A DNA stretch of 64,000 bases from Algoriphagus marincola DSM 16067. Lineage in GTDB: Bacteria > Bacteroidota > Bacteroidia > Cytophagales > Cyclobacteriaceae. This document shows, piece after piece, positions 63,771 through 64,000 of the stretch. The stretch is taken from assembly GCF_000429405.1 (NCBI RefSeq), contig NZ_AUBU01000014.1:1-64000 (forward strand), given 5' to 3'. Positions within the stretch are counted from its first letter, which is position 1. Every line of letters begins with the position of its first letter. A program made the position numbers and the translations under genes. Under the pieces are notes generated by a model. The model did not search any database. It was not told the origin of the DNA and saw only the letters and a program-made list of their open reading frames with translations.

Positions 63771-63883
63771 GCTGTCTCAAAAGAAAAGCCTGTCACATTG
63801 AGCGAAGTCGAAATGTACTCCATCATTCCGGAAATGGCCTTCGACTCCGCTCAGGCTGACAAACAAACGATTTATGAGACAGC
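63771..63883. repeat. Large inverted-repeat (MITE/REP-like) hairpin
   Basis: GCTGTCTCA at 63771-63779 pairs with TGAGACAGC at 63875-63883. Inside, TGTCACATTGAGCGAAGTCGAA and, on the opposite strand, TGTCAGCCTGAGCGGAGTCGAA form a second pair of long inverted arms. A T-run (CTCTTTTTT) follows, so it can also end transcription of the YbbP-type gene. The GAGCGnAGTCGAA unit is a repeat seen widely in Bacteroidota genomes in my recollection. Confidence 0.75.
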
Positions 63884-63895
63884 CTCTTTTTTATG

Positions 63896-64000
63896 TCAAA
63901 TTCCAAACTGGCTGAGATGATGTTTGAAGTGCTTCGCATGAAAGCGTAACCATTCGTCATGATTTAAATAGCCAAAGCGAGGATGAATAGCCTTAAATTC
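63896..64000 (-). CDS. DUF1569-like protein, C-terminal part only
   Basis: The last 34 codons of a gene continuing past the right edge: FKAIHPRFGYLNHDEWLRF then HAKHFKHHLSQFGI and stop. HP.FG.L...EW......H..HH..QFG matches the C-terminal end of DUF1569 proteins, which belong to the DinB-like four-helix metal-binding fold. The end lies right after the hairpin repeat. Most of the gene is outside the window. Confidence 0.6.
   Translation of the reverse strand, partial: EFKAIHPRFGYLNHDEWLRFHAKHFKHHLSQFGI

Noticed and set aside
1..64000. CRISPR arrays, tRNA and rRNA genes
   Set aside because: No regularly spaced repeats with unique spacers, no recognisable cloverleaf with a GGTTCGAATCC-type T arm, and no rRNA-like stretch were seen by eye; a computational scan (CRISPR finder, tRNAscan, Infernal) would be needed to exclude weak cases.

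Overview
This window looks like a chromosomal segment of a member of the Bacteroidota, most likely order Cytophagales and close to Cyclobacteriaceae/Algoriphagus. The evidence is the rpmB-rpmG-DUF4295-ftsY gene order, promoters of the TTTG-N19-TAnnTTTG type, AT-rich start contexts with few Shine-Dalgarno motifs, several 6-bladed beta-propeller lipoproteins, and DUF5522, DUF4293 and DUF4295 proteins. I saw no rRNA, tRNA, CRISPR array or prophage. Most of the window is housekeeping; the accessory material is a truncated IS256-type element at the left edge, a toxin-antitoxin pair, an Mrr-like nuclease operon and dispersed repeats.

Layout. 1-2300: IS256 end abutting a coiled-coil secreted protein, then an SPFH/two-TM/ribbon-helix-helix operon. 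2400-4100: ftsY and ribosomal proteins L33 and L28. 4200-7400: DUF5522 protein, ornithine aminotransferase, HAD phosphatase, hemB. 7400-9800: GroES-like protein and dnaK. 10000-18200: MOSC protein, beta-barrel proteins, hemE, lipoproteins, an exporter-type ABC protein, truA. 18200-22800: ECF sigma factor with its membrane partner and a secreted protein, a trans-sulfuration enzyme, a PAS protein coupled to an MBL-fold enzyme. 22886-24126: phosphofructokinase preceded by a repeat. 24300-28030: histidine kinase, membrane protein, UlaG-like hydrolase, M6-like protease. 28090-33530: divergent cluster of an ABC-2 transporter with two DUF3526 permeases facing a DUF3299-like protein and a COG0523 GTPase across two similar palindromes, probably zinc responsive. 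33600-40420: DUF2784 protein, Mrr operon, MazEF-like pair, comM/yifB, MsbA-like exporter. 40500-50550: beta-barrel protein, rpmE, then a long + strand run (GlmU-like protein, DNA polymerase III delta prime, zinc-protease-like protein and rimK, hemC, peptidyl-prolyl isomerase, epimerase, sodium symporter). 50660-60370: response regulator, beta-barrel protein, BNR-repeat protein, two propeller lipoproteins, a GMC oxidoreductase with its small subunit, arylesterase. 60560-63760: YbbA/YbbP-type ABC system divergent from the esterase. The right edge has a large hairpin repeat and the end of a DUF1569-like gene.

The most unusual signal is a dispersed repeat family with five copies at four loci (22886-23038, 30917-31081, 35854-35970, and a tandem pair at 54295-54487). 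Four copies start with ATGAAATCGAGC; all end in AAATTATAA plus four bases directly in front of an ATGAAA start codon. Each holds an uninterrupted short reading frame whose TGA overlaps the downstream ATG as ATGA, although the copies differ in length and in their internal palindromes. They may be mobile leader cassettes coupled by translation to the next gene, or palindromic elements that insert at ATGAAA start codons. The second most interesting feature is the divergent, probably zinc-regulated promoter at 31807-31876.
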